Under the pieces are notes generated by a model. The model saw nothing but the letters and a program-made list of their open reading frames with translations. It did no database searches and was not told the origin of the DNA. Positions 27,566 to 37,646 of a DNA stretch of 64,000 nucleotides are shown in pieces. This DNA is from Crocinitomicaceae bacterium. GTDB taxonomy: Bacteria > Bacteroidota > Bacteroidia > Flavobacteriales_D > Crocinitomicaceae. Where the stretch lies: positions 1 through 64,000 of the forward strand of contig JAQXBM010000041.1 in assembly GCA_029252405.1 (NCBI GenBank), in the 5' to 3' direction. Within the stretch, counting starts at the first letter, position 1. Every line of letters starts with the position of its first letter. A program made the translations under genes and the position numbers.

Positions 27566-30500
27566 ATGGACAAATTCGCGAATCAGTTTTTTTCAATGCG
27601 CATGATGGCCATTGCAATGATCATATTTTTTGTTGCAATTGGAGGAGCCACATTACTTGAATCTTCCTACGACACTCAAACATCGAAATTATACGTTTAC
27701 AATGCAACATGGTTCAACCTCCTGTTGACCTACCTTGCTTTGAATTTAATTGCGAACATTATTCGTCACCGAATGTTTCAGTTGAAGAAGTGGGCAACAC
27801 TGCTGTTTCACGTTTCTTTCATTGTTATTTTGATCGGTGCTGCAATTACACGTTTTTTCTCTTTTGAGGGGATGATGCTCATTCCTGAAGGCGGAACTTC
27901 TGATTACATCTATTCCTCCGATCCGCACGTTTCGTATCGAATTACGGACAAGAATATGGTTCTGGTCAACGATATTCCAGTGTACATGTCTGAGTGGAAA
28001 TTGTGGAACGGTTTCGATGAAACGGAGGTGTTAACCGAAGAGTTCGGAAGCAGAAAAGGTCAAGAGATCCTGATTGAATACGTGGATTATCACAAGAACA
28101 TGATTGATTCAATGGTGACAAATGATAGCATCAAAGAGTCGTCGATTGAGTTGGTGTATTTGGGTGAATCGCAATTTGTTTCCCAAAACGATTTCTTGAA
28201 TCTTGGTGGGGTTGATTTCTCTTTTGATAAGAAGAATGCGATGCCAGGAGTGGAGATCTTCAAGAATGGCAATAGATTTGAGATGAAAGTTGGAATGCCT
28301 GGATCGACAAGTTTGCCAATGGCCACGTTGCGAACAGCTGACCGAACAACAGGAGTTCCTGACTCATTGTATCAGCCAATACCTGTGGGCATTGTTGTTC
28401 CACTCGAAATGTCTACACTTTACAAGGTTGGAGAAACACAATTCGTCTTCAAAGGATTGAGAAAGAATACGAAAAAGATCCGTGTTAAATCGGAAGTGAA
28501 GGACGAAGGACTGGATGATTTAGTGGTGAAAATAACGCATCAAGGTAAATCAATAACGAAGACTTTAACAGGAGGAGCTAGTTCGATTCCATCATTATTA
28601 CCATTTGAATTTAACGGACTTACCTACCAAATGAGCTATGGTCCGAAAATCATCAAGCTTCCATTCAAAGTTGGATGTGATGATTTCAGATTGGAACGCT
28701 ACCCAGGTTCAAATGTGGCTTCGTCTTACGAAAGCGATTTGGAAATCATTGATGACTCTTTGAACTACAAAAGAAAACAAACGGTGTTCATGAACAACAT
28801 TATGGATTACCGCGGTTACCGTTTCTTCCAATCGAGCTATTTCCCAGATGAAACTGGGACGAAATTGAGCGTGAACTATGACAGATTGGGAACGAATGTG
28901 ACGTACATTGGTTACCTGCTGATGGCTTTGGGAATGATTGTTACTTTGTTTATGAAGAATGGACGTATGCGCGAATTGATTCGAAAACTTGAAAAGAATC
29001 ACGACCGAAAGGTGAAGTTGCAAAATACCACTTTGGCAATCGCGCTGCTGTTCTCAGTTTCAGTTTTTGGTCAAACACCTCCGGCAGAAGAAGATCATTC
29101 AGGGCACGACCACAGCCAACATGATCACTCAGGCCATGATCATTCGGACATGGAGCCACCGATTATTATGGATACAAGTGGAAATCAAAATCCACCGCCT
29201 CCGCCACCTAGAAAACAAACGGTTTCTAAGCATCATGTGATGTCGGAAAAGGTGTCAGAAGAAATTGCAAGTTTGCTGCTCTTCGATTTCAAAGAGAGAA
29301 TAATTCCTTTTCACACTTTCGCTGATCAAGTGATGCGAAAAATACATCGATCAAATAAATACGAAGACTACAACGCTGTTCAGGCGGTTGTGAGTATGCA
29401 CATGTATCCTGATTATTGGCTTCGACAAGACGTGATTTACATTGATAGCAAAGGGGGGATTAGAGACCGCTTCGATGGCCGTAAACATGTTTCATTCATT
29501 GATCTCATGGATACGACGACTGGAAATTTTCTATTCTTCGACGAGTATCAAAAAGCATTTCAGAAGAAAGAATCTAAGCGCAACGAGTTTGAGAAAAGGC
29601 TATTAAAAATTGCAGAGCGATTTACCATCTTCAATGATATCATCTCGTGGCGTTTGATGAAAATCATCCCAAGTAAAACAGATGAAGGTGGAAAATGGTT
29701 CATCCCACTTAGCCAAGAGTTAGCTGGTGTTGATACAACTGGAAGCGGTTTAGCTCTGCGCTTTTTCACAGCTATTAATGTTTCCGCTACATCGAAGTCG
29801 GATGTAAAACCGTTGGCATTGCTGAAAGAGTTGAAAAAATATCAACGCGATGTTGCAGGGGACGCTTGTCCGAGTATTGAGAAAGTCGAAATGGAGATTA
29901 GCTACAACAAAATGAACATTTTTAATAATGCAAAGAATGTTTACGGAGCTCTGGGTGCGATCTTACTGCTTGTTTTCTTCTTTGGAATTTTCGTTAAACC
30001 AACGGAGAAGTCGAAGAAGCGCATGAAATGGATTGCCTATTCACTCGCAGCATTATTGCTAATAACATTCTTGTATCATGGTTACGGAATATACTTACGT
30101 GCAAGAATTACGGGATATGCGCCATGGGCGAATGGATACGAAGCGCTCGTGTTTATTGGATTCGTGACCATGTTCGCGGGTTTCTTTACCTACAGAAAAT
30201 ATCCTGTGGTAACAGCAGGGGCAGCTATTCTTGGTTTCTTGTTGCTCTTTGTGGCAGACATGAATTTACTCGATCCTGAAATTACTCCAATGCAGCCAGT
30301 TTTGAAATCGTATTGGTTGATGATCCACGTAGCGATTATCACAGGAAGTTATGCCCCATTGGGAATCTCCTGCATCTTGGGTCTTTTGGCTATGATTTTA
30401 TATGCAACACGAAACAAAGAGAATGCGGCAGTCATTAATTTGAACATTAACGATCTGACTTATATTTCTGAGATTTTCATGACAATTGGATTATTCATGC

Positions 30501-30883
30501 TTACCATTGGAACCTTCCTGGGCGGCGTCTGGGCCAATGAATCCTGGGGTCGATATTGGGGATGGGATCCAAAAGAAACGTGGGCATTGGTAGCTGTACT
30601 CGTATATGCTGTGATCTTACACCTTCGATACATTCCAGGTTTAAAAGGCAAATTCGTGTTCAATATGGTTTCCTTCTGGGGATACACATCCATTTTGTTT
30701 ACCTTTTTTGGAGTGAACTTCTATCTCGTAGGACTGCACTCGTATGCACAAGGAGATGGACTAGGCGAAGTGCCGATTTGGATCAAATTGACCTTCCTGT
30801 TCTTCGGATTATTCACAGCTTTCGTAGCCTACCGAAATTGGAATTTCAAAAAGAAAATGAAACAAGAAAATGTTGAGCTCTAA
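27566..30883 (+). CDS. ccsBA: Cytochrome c biogenesis fusion protein (ResB/CcsB-like + CcsA)
   Basis: ResB-like N-terminal half; CcsA heme-binding Trp motif WGRYWGWDPKETWALV; multiple C-terminal TMs. ATG at 27566 (MDKFANQFFSMRMM). Confidence 0.92.
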   Translation: MDKFANQFFSMRMMAIAMIIFFVAIGGATLLESSYDTQTSKLYVYNATWFNLLLTYLALNLIANIIRHRMFQLKKWATLLFHVSFIVILIGAAITRFFSFEGMMLIPEGGTSDYIYSSDPHVSYRITDKNMVLVNDIPVYMSEWKLWNGFDETEVLTEEFGSRKGQEILIEYVDYHKNMIDSMVTNDSIKESSIELVYLGESQFVSQNDFLNLGGVDFSFDKKNAMPGVEIFKNGNRFEMKVGMPGSTSLPMATLRTADRTTGVPDSLYQPIPVGIVVPLEMSTLYKVGETQFVFKGLRKNTKKIRVKSEVKDEGLDDLVVKITHQGKSITKTLTGGASSIPSLLPFEFNGLTYQMSYGPKIIKLPFKVGCDDFRLERYPGSNVASSYESDLEIIDDSLNYKRKQTVFMNNIMDYRGYRFFQSSYFPDETGTKLSVNYDRLGTNVTYIGYLLMALGMIVTLFMKNGRMRELIRKLEKNHDRKVKLQNTTLAIALLFSVSVFGQTPPAEEDHSGHDHSQHDHSGHDHSDMEPPIIMDTSGNQNPPPPPPRKQTVSKHHVMSEKVSEEIASLLLFDFKERIIPFHTFADQVMRKIHRSNKYEDYNAVQAVVSMHMYPDYWLRQDVIYIDSKGGIRDRFDGRKHVSFIDLMDTTTGNFLFFDEYQKAFQKKESKRNEFEKRLLKIAERFTIFNDIISWRLMKIIPSKTDEGGKWFIPLSQELAGVDTTGSGLALRFFTAINVSATSKSDVKPLALLKELKKYQRDVAGDACPSIEKVEMEISYNKMNIFNNAKNVYGALGAILLLVFFFGIFVKPTEKSKKRMKWIAYSLAALLLITFLYHGYGIYLRARITGYAPWANGYEALVFIGFVTMFAGFFTYRKYPVVTAGAAILGFLLLFVADMNLLDPEITPMQPVLKSYWLMIHVAIITGSYAPLGISCILGLLAMILYATRNKENAAVINLNINDLTYISEIFMTIGLFMLTIGTFLGGVWANESWGRYWGWDPKETWALVAVLVYAVILHLRYIPGLKGKFVFNMVSFWGYTSILFTFFGVNFYLVGLHSYAQGDGLGEVPIWIKLTFLFFGLFTAFVAYRNWNFKKKMKQENVEL

Positions 30884-31595
30884 AGTTGACATACTCGCGT
30901 TTGCTGCGCATCCGGATGATGTTGAATTGGCAGCATCAGGAACGATCATGAAGCACATTGCTCAAGGAAAGACAGTGGCAATTGTCGACTTGACGCAAGG
31001 CGAAATGGGATCGCGTGGAACCATTCACACACGTTACGAAGAGGCAGAAGCGGCATCTGAAATTTTAGGACTTCAGCACCGCGTAAACCTCAAAATGGAG
31101 GACGGTTTCTTTGAAATAAACGAGGAGAACAAGCGTAAGATTGTAGAACAAATTCGTCGATTTCAACCTGACATCGTATTGGCGAACGCAATGAGTGATC
31201 GTCACCCTGACCACGGTAGAGGAGGGAAGCTGGTTTCTGAAGCGTGCTTTTTATCAGGATTGGTGAAAGTGGAGACGGAACTGGATGGATTAAAACAAGA
31301 AGCATATCGCCCAAAGGCCGTTTATCATTACATCCAAGATTATTATATCAAACCAGATTTTGTTGTAGATGTCACAGATTTCATCGATCGAAAAATGGCG
31401 TCCATTCAGGCATACAAAACGCAATTCTTCAATCCGGATTCAGAAGAGCCAGAGACACCAATTTCAAGCCGAGGCTTCCTTGATTTTGTTGAGGCGCGCA
31501 TGAGAGAATTTGGTCGACCAATTGGCGCGAAGTACGCTGAAGGGTTTACTGTTGAGCGTTTTATTGGAGTAGAGGATTTGTTTGATTTGAAGTAA
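30870..31595 (+). CDS. bshB1: Bacillithiol biosynthesis deacetylase BshB1
   Basis: VDILAFAAHPDDVELAASGTIMKHIAQGKTVAIVDLTQGEMGSRGTIHTRYEEAEAAS...DRHPDHGRGGKL. Confidence 0.95.
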   Translation: MLSSKVDILAFAAHPDDVELAASGTIMKHIAQGKTVAIVDLTQGEMGSRGTIHTRYEEAEAASEILGLQHRVNLKMEDGFFEINEENKRKIVEQIRRFQPDIVLANAMSDRHPDHGRGGKLVSEACFLSGLVKVETELDGLKQEAYRPKAVYHYIQDYYIKPDFVVDVTDFIDRKMASIQAYKTQFFNPDSEEPETPISSRGFLDFVEARMREFGRPIGAKYAEGFTVERFIGVEDLFDLK

Positions 31596-31653
31596 TTAAT
31601 CCAAATCAACGCAGAGTCTTTTCTTGAGTGTGATATGTATGCGAATCTTTCAA

Positions 31654-32103
31654 TCAACGAATCCCTTCAATCTTGATTGTCTTCCCGTTAAACTGAATTT
31701 CATCTCCAGCCTTTTTTCCTTTCAGTACATTTCCCAAAGGAGAAGTCATTGTCAGGCAGAAAATGGATTCATCTTCCACCAATAATTTCCCAATTCCAAC
31801 CGAGAAAAAGAACAAACCGTTTGAAGCGTTGACCAAACTCCCGAATTGAATTTCATCGTGTTTGTCTTCGACCTTGATCTGAGCGATCGCCTGCTGGAGA
31901 TCACGAGCACTCAATACCTGTCGGCCCAATTTTTCTTGTTCCAGCTGCGCCATTGCTCGACCCGTTTCATGCTTGTCTCCAGCGGTGCTTTTTGATTCAC
32001 TAACCATTTCCGCGCGACTATTGTCCAAGGCCTTTTCCAAGGTTGATACGCGATTGTTCACTTCAGCTTGAAGTACTTGAAAAACGAGAGATTTATCCAA
32101 CAT
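31654..32103 (-). CDS. GreA/GreB C-terminal domain family protein
   Basis: SRAEMVSESKSTAGDKHETGRAMAQLEQEKL...SPLGNVLKGKKAGDEIQFNGKTIKIEGI. Confidence 0.72.
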   Translation of the reverse strand: MLDKSLVFQVLQAEVNNRVSTLEKALDNSRAEMVSESKSTAGDKHETGRAMAQLEQEKLGRQVLSARDLQQAIAQIKVEDKHDEIQFGSLVNASNGLFFFSVGIGKLLVEDESIFCLTMTSPLGNVLKGKKAGDEIQFNGKTIKIEGIR

Positions 32104-33223
32104 GTTTAGCGATAATGGATTCTAATTGTTCGAGAACTTTCTCTGAGCTGTATTTCATGCTGGAAGTTCGAATTTTCTCAGAATCAAATGTTCTTTCCTC
32201 TTTGATGATTTCTTCCATGGCTGCAGCCAAACTTTCGGGACTATCCGCCTTTGTTTGGATTCCCATATCCTTTGGAAGCTTTGAGGCAATTCCAACCGGA
32301 GTTGAAAGGACAGGTGTTCCAGTGGCCCACGATTCTGCCACTACAATCGAAAAAGTCTCGTAGTTTGAATTCAAAATAAATGCATCTGATTGTTGATACC
32401 AGCGCGGTAAATCTTTCCATTCGAATGGACCATCAAATGAAACTTGATTATCCAAGTTCTGCTCGGTGACATAATCTTGCCACTTCTTTGCAGATTCATC
32501 TGAAATAATCGCCAGGTGGAAATTAAAGAGGCCTTTGTCGGTTAAAATACGACAAGCGTCAATGAGTCCTTTTGGATTTTTCGTGGCTTCCTCTAAGGTT
32601 GAGATGTGCAAGAACTTCTTGATCTCAGTGCTTGGCTTTGGAGCAAACTTGAACAAATCTGTATCTATGTGATTTGGTAGAATTCCGATCTCGCTTTGGG
32701 GGAAGTGACCTAATATTTCTCGCTTCAAATTTTCTGAAACTGCATAAAAATGATCAATCTTCTTAATCGTTCTGCGGATAATGGATTTCTGTAGGAAGGT
32801 CATTTTCTTCCAGTATTCCTTTCGGAAATAAGAACCATGTTCAATGTGAATCCAAGGACATTTCAATTCTTTCTTGAGTTGAATAAATTGCAATCCCTTC
32901 GGCAAGGTGACGTGCGAAATGAAAAGGTCAGCATCCAATACTTCATTGAGCGCATGTTTCAACGCTTTCTTTTGAAGGGAAAACTTCTTCCAAGCAGATC
33001 CACCTCGTGGGTGGTATACAATGATTTCGGTTAAATTCCCCGACGAGTTCTTTTCAAGATTGAAATCCGTTTGATCCGGATGCGAAACAGTGTGAACAAC
33101 TGTAACGTGATGTTTCGTAGCGATTAATTCCGCTTGTCGCTTCACGAAATTGCCCACAAATTCCTGGTACTTGTTCGGGTACCATGAGCTAGCAATTACA
33201 ACATGTACTTGTTCTTGTGGCAT
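32093..33223 (-). CDS. Family 1/4-type glycosyltransferase
   Basis: VHVVIASSWYPNKYQEFVGNFVKRQAELIA...HISTLEEATKNPKGLIDAC...YETFSIVVAESWATGTPVLSTPVGIASKLP. Confidence 0.9.
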   Translation of the reverse strand: MPQEQVHVVIASSWYPNKYQEFVGNFVKRQAELIATKHHVTVVHTVSHPDQTDFNLEKNSSGNLTEIIVYHPRGGSAWKKFSLQKKALKHALNEVLDADLFISHVTLPKGLQFIQLKKELKCPWIHIEHGSYFRKEYWKKMTFLQKSIIRRTIKKIDHFYAVSENLKREILGHFPQSEIGILPNHIDTDLFKFAPKPSTEIKKFLHISTLEEATKNPKGLIDACRILTDKGLFNFHLAIISDESAKKWQDYVTEQNLDNQVSFDGPFEWKDLPRWYQQSDAFILNSNYETFSIVVAESWATGTPVLSTPVGIASKLPKDMGIQTKADSPESLAAAMEEIIKEERTFDSEKIRTSSMKYSSEKVLEQLESIIAKHVG

Positions 33224-33254
33224 ACATGCCTAAGTTACGATTTTAAACGCAAGT

Positions 33255-34394
33255 TTAAACGAGTGTCTTTTCGAAAACTACGCGGATTTGCTCTAATGCG
33301 AATTCGATTTCTTCTTTCGTGGTGTATCTTGAGAATGAAAAACGCACGTTCGGTCGCGTCATGTCAGTGTTAATTCCCGTCAATACGTGAGAACCGACGG
33401 ACGCTCCTGAAGAGCAAGCACTACCTCCTGAGACGGCGATCCCTTTCAAATCGAGCGTAAATAAGAGCATTCCAGCTTTTTCCGTTTTAGGGAAACACAC
33501 ATTCAACACAGTATACAAGGATGATTCTGGGCGAATATCTCCATGGAAGCTAATGTCGCTAAACATCGCTTTCAATTCAGAAATCATGTAATCCTTCAAC
33601 CCTTGAACATATTCCTGATGCTCTTTGACATCTTCATAGGCCAAATCCATTGCTTTTGCCAAACCAACAATTCCGTATACGTTTTCCGTTCCACCGCGCA
33701 TTCCGCGTTCTTGTGCTCCTCCGTGAATGAGGGCTTCGGCTTTCGTGCTTTTGTTGATATAGAGGAATCCTATTCCTTTTGGTCCATGGAATTTATGTGC
33801 CGCGCAGGTAAGGAAATCAATCTCTAATTCCCGCATGTCGAATGGGTAATGCCCCATTGTCTGGACAGTATCCGAATGAAAACAAGCATCATATTGTTTA
33901 CAGAGCTTGCTAACTTTATCCAATGGAAGTAATGTCGCAATCTCATTGTTAGCGTGCATCAACGAAACGATTTTCTTTTCATCTCCTTGAAGCAAACGCT
34001 CTAAATCTTGCAGATCAACTGTACCGTTTTCATCAAGCTTTACGTAAGAAACTTTCACTCCGTGCTTTGCTTTTAAGGCATCAGAAGCGCAGATTACCGC
34101 TTTGTGTTCAATTTCTGAAGTGATGATGTGCGTTACACCACAGTTCGTGACAGCAGAAGTAAGTGCCATGTTATCTGCTTCCGTTCCGCCAGATGTGAAA
34201 ATGATTTCCGACGGCTGACAATTTAAATGTTTCGCAATTGAACGTCGCGAGGTCTCGATGAGAGCCTTGGTTTTACGACCAAAAGAATGAGTTGAGGAAG
34301 GGTTTCCGAATCCGTCTCTCAATACTGGTATCATTGCATCCACAACTTCTGGCGCTACAGGAGTGGTGGCTGCATTATCAAGATAAACTGCCAT
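33255..34394 (-). CDS. Cysteine desulfurase (NifS/IscS-like)
   Basis: MAVYLDNAATTPVAPEVVDAM...FTSGGTEADNMAL...HKFHGPKGIGFLYI...SGGSACSSGASVGSHVL. Internal ATG 34394 preferred. Confidence 0.93.
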   Translation of the reverse strand: MAVYLDNAATTPVAPEVVDAMIPVLRDGFGNPSSTHSFGRKTKALIETSRRSIAKHLNCQPSEIIFTSGGTEADNMALTSAVTNCGVTHIITSEIEHKAVICASDALKAKHGVKVSYVKLDENGTVDLQDLERLLQGDEKKIVSLMHANNEIATLLPLDKVSKLCKQYDACFHSDTVQTMGHYPFDMRELEIDFLTCAAHKFHGPKGIGFLYINKSTKAEALIHGGAQERGMRGGTENVYGIVGLAKAMDLAYEDVKEHQEYVQGLKDYMISELKAMFSDISFHGDIRPESSLYTVLNVCFPKTEKAGMLLFTLDLKGIAVSGGSACSSGASVGSHVLTGINTDMTRPNVRFSFSRYTTKEEIEFALEQIRVVFEKTLV

Positions 34395-34427
34395 TACGCT
34401 AAAATTTGAGGCAAATATAGCCAATTC

Positions 34428-34943
34428 CTAGGGCAAATCTTTACCCAGAATATTGCGCATTGTTGGTTTTTCAGGAGCGCGTTTTAGGTTCTCTAAGAGG
34501 AAAATGCTTTTCTCGATTCGCTTCTGACTTGATTTAATTTGAAGTACAAGGTAAATAACGGCTCGTCGCGTTCCTTTTGTTAGTGCGTTAAATCGTTCAC
34601 TGGCAAGCGGATCTTGTTTCAGAACCTCTTCGAATTCTTCAGGAACAACGAACCCATATTCCGATCGGTTTTTCTCCAAATGAACGGTTACGGTGTCACC
34701 CAATCCAACGCCAATTTTCTTCATGCGGGCTTTCGAAAACGTAATATACGCCATGTTGTAGCCGAGTGAAACGGTTCCACCTTGCCACGTAACTTGATCA
34801 TTCACAGTGACATCAAACCGCTGATTGTATAAGAATTTATCTCCTTCTTCCATGAATTCTTCGAGAATATCATCACTCACCGAAATGTAGGACATGCGGA
34901 GTTTGTCGAGATGCTCAATTTTGGATGTGAAGGTTTTCGCCAT
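34428..34943 (-). CDS. YdeI/OmpD-associated, DUF1905-containing protein
   Basis: FLYNQRFDVTVNDQVTWQGGTVSLGYNMAYITFSKARMKKIGVGLGDTVTVHLEKN...FEEVLKQDPLASERFNALTKGTRR. Confidence 0.82.
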   Translation of the reverse strand: MAKTFTSKIEHLDKLRMSYISVSDDILEEFMEEGDKFLYNQRFDVTVNDQVTWQGGTVSLGYNMAYITFSKARMKKIGVGLGDTVTVHLEKNRSEYGFVVPEEFEEVLKQDPLASERFNALTKGTRRAVIYLVLQIKSSQKRIEKSIFLLENLKRAPEKPTMRNILGKDLP

Positions 34944-35056
34944 GAAAGCAAGATAAGCATTCTCTCACTATTGAAAACGAAAAGAGCCCACCCGAAGGCA
35001 GACTCATTTTCAACAAACATGAAATTTGCTAACGACTAACTGTACTACTCATTATA

Positions 35057-36199
35057 CTACTTAGGTGTATTAGCTTCTTTGACAAAACCATTCGATTTTG
35101 CACGTTTTTCAATGCTCAAGTTTACGGAAGAGCCAAAGTCATCAACTTCTGCGCCTTCCTCAGCTCGTTTCTTTTTTTCTGCGGTGATAAAGTTCTCACG
35201 TTCGACAGCGAGCTCACCAATTTTTTGTTGGAACTTCGCACGTTCTTCTTTCTTCTCTTCGATGAGGGCAGTTTTTTCTTCCTTCGTTTTATTTTTGAAT
35301 TCTTCAGGTAAATCTTTCTCAGCGATTTTATTGATGTCTTTTCCATCTTCAACAGCGTCCACTAAATCCCACGATGAATTCTTGTAAACTCCTTTCTTAG
35401 ATTTGGAAATACTTCTTTCAGCAGCTACCGACATATCCATCTCTTCGGCATTCGCATCCTCAGACATCTGCATATCTTTCTTACGCAGTCCTTGAACTCC
35501 AAAACCGTAATATGTGCTGTTCAAAGAATCATTGTACTGTTGAATTTCAGCATCGTAAGGTGTTTCAATATGAACCATTTCTTTGTCTGTATCAATATTG
35601 AAGTAATCTCCACCTGAGCAATCTGCGCCATCGTACCAGTGTAGTTCCACACCTTCGTCATATGCACCGCAGAAAATAGTGTTGATATAGACTGATTTTT
35701 TTCGAGCGTTTTCACACGCTTTCTTATACTCAATACTGCCCTGGTTGAATTCTTCATTCCCTGCGATGTAGACCATTTTCAGATCTGTTTGGTCGTTCGA
35801 CCAATCTAAATCGTCTAGTGCTTTTTGAATGACCGCGCCACAGTATTCGCTACCACCATTCGTCGTCAAGGCAAACATCTTTTGGGAAAGGTCATCTAAA
35901 TCGGTGGAGAAATCGAGCACTTGTCTCAAGTAATTGTCAGCTTCAGCCAGTCCATCATTTCCATACTCGTAGAGCGAAAACTCCATCGTTGGTAATTCTC
36001 CTTCGTAACGTAATTCACTGATCTCGTTGACAATGCTCCAAATTCGGGCTTTCGCCTGATCAATAAGGTTGTCCATACTGTTTGATGTGTCAAATAGAAT
36101 GGCAACTTGAACTTTTTTGTCTGATGGTGGTGGGGCGATTTGAGCAAATGTACTCGTGAAGTATAAAATACTGAGAGAGGATAAAATGAGTCTTTTCAT
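35057..36199 (-). CDS. Secreted von Willebrand factor type A domain protein
   Basis: Signal peptide from ATG 36199 (MKRLILSSLSILYFTSTFAQ); MIDAS-type VQVAILFDTSNSMDNLIDQAK; highly charged KEEKTALIEEKKEERAKFQQK C-terminus. Confidence 0.85.
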   Translation of the reverse strand: MKRLILSSLSILYFTSTFAQIAPPPSDKKVQVAILFDTSNSMDNLIDQAKARIWSIVNEISELRYEGELPTMEFSLYEYGNDGLAEADNYLRQVLDFSTDLDDLSQKMFALTTNGGSEYCGAVIQKALDDLDWSNDQTDLKMVYIAGNEEFNQGSIEYKKACENARKKSVYINTIFCGAYDEGVELHWYDGADCSGGDYFNIDTDKEMVHIETPYDAEIQQYNDSLNSTYYGFGVQGLRKKDMQMSEDANAEEMDMSVAAERSISKSKKGVYKNSSWDLVDAVEDGKDINKIAEKDLPEEFKNKTKEEKTALIEEKKEERAKFQQKIGELAVERENFITAEKKKRAEEGAEVDDFGSSVNLSIEKRAKSNGFVKEANTPK

Positions 36200-36486
36200 G
36201 GCTGTTGTTTCGATCCTGTACAGCGCTGTGTTCGTTTGGTTCAAATTCAATTTTGCAAATGGCGTTTTTCAATGTGAGTTTTACAATTGAGTTCAGAAAT
36301 CATGACTAAATTGTCCGTGCCTAGCCACTGAATTCGATACCAAATCACTTCTTTCGAAAATCAAGGGACTCAAGTAAGGGACGTGCTGATACTCGTTTCT
36401 GTGGAATTATTCTACAGTTACTGTTGAGGTTAACTCTAATTGAATGGGCGAACATTTAATTACATACCACAAATAAACAGTAAACT

Positions 36487-37590
36487 ATGTCAGAAAAAGA
36501 TTCAGATTGCCTACACGTTAGGAGTGTCAAAGAGTACACGCCGGATGTCCTAAAAATACCCGCGGACTACGGTGTTTTAAAACTATTAGCAGGAACATGG
36601 AAAAACCATAATCCAGATAACAACAAGACAGGTTGGGGATTGCACACGACGTGCATGCCTTCGCCAGGGTCAAATTCAGAAACACTGCCAGGGAAATACC
36701 ATTTCCTCAGCGAGAACTACACTGAAACGCTAACGTTTAACCTTGTAGAAGGAAGCGTGCGTAATAGAGGAGGAGCAAATGAGCAGTTCAATGGGGCGGT
36801 AGAATACAAGACAGCCATTAACGATTTGAACGGGAATCCTCTTCATGCTGAAAATGGAATGTACCTATATTTGAATGATGTGTACAATCATCCTGCGAGT
36901 GTAGAATCAGTTAAGGAAGATATTGGTTTACCTGAGCTTAAGCCAGGAGACGGAGCCAATGGACCAGATTTTGTGCCTGCATATTCAATCTCGAGAAGCG
37001 GTACAATTCCTCACGGGAATACGATAATGTTGTTAGGGAAACATTCTACGGTTGAAGGTGCACCTCAATTTCCTGAAGGAGACGCAGCGTGGGATTTTGA
37101 TCATCTCGCGATTTCTCCGAGTATGGGAGGAGCAGGAACAACGCCGGGCCATCCAATTAACCTTGATGAACCTGCTCCAGCTTGGGTACATGACAAGCGC
37201 CTTCCTATCGATTGTCCGAGTGGAAATAGAACATATACGCAACGAATTTTGGCTCACGAACTTTATCCTTATCCAGTAAGACCGGATTTGAGATTGCGTG
37301 ACGCTTTGAAGAGTCAAGATGTGAAAGCGCACGTTTTGATCCAAATGTCGACGAATGAAACGGCAGGCCCTCAAGGCGGCATTCTGAATAATCCTTTTGC
37401 TAAACGATATACACCAGTTACAGAAATGAATTTCAACATGTGGATTGAAACGATTGTAGAAAACGGAGAAGAAATTCTTCAATTACAATACGAACAAATT
37501 CAATACTTTGAGTTTTCTTTTGGTACTGATGGTGGAACGACTCGTTGGCCGCACATTCAGGTGAACACACTTAGAAAAGTAAAAGAGTAA
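36487..37590 (+). CDS. Conserved hypothetical, possible nitrobindin/lipocalin-like heme-binding protein
   Basis: LKLLAGTWKNHNPDNNKTGWGLH...KYHFLSENYTETLTF...WDFDHLAISPSMGGAGTTPG; family call tentative. Confidence 0.5.
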   Translation: MSEKDSDCLHVRSVKEYTPDVLKIPADYGVLKLLAGTWKNHNPDNNKTGWGLHTTCMPSPGSNSETLPGKYHFLSENYTETLTFNLVEGSVRNRGGANEQFNGAVEYKTAINDLNGNPLHAENGMYLYLNDVYNHPASVESVKEDIGLPELKPGDGANGPDFVPAYSISRSGTIPHGNTIMLLGKHSTVEGAPQFPEGDAAWDFDHLAISPSMGGAGTTPGHPINLDEPAPAWVHDKRLPIDCPSGNRTYTQRILAHELYPYPVRPDLRLRDALKSQDVKAHVLIQMSTNETAGPQGGILNNPFAKRYTPVTEMNFNMWIETIVENGEEILQLQYEQIQYFEFSFGTDGGTTRWPHIQVNTLRKVKE

Positions 37591-37610
37591 AATCGTAATA
37601 CGACTAGTAA

Positions 37611-37646
37611 GGCCCATTGCAGATAATATTGCAGTGGGCTTTTTTG
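37611..37646. terminator. Intrinsic terminator
   Basis: gcccattgca-gataatat-tgcagtgggc followed by ttttttg. Confidence 0.85.

Noticed and set aside
37033-37482. 149-aa minus-strand ORF opposite the 36487-37590 gene
   Set aside because: Biased basic/aromatic composition, no recognisable domain, antisense to a better ORF.
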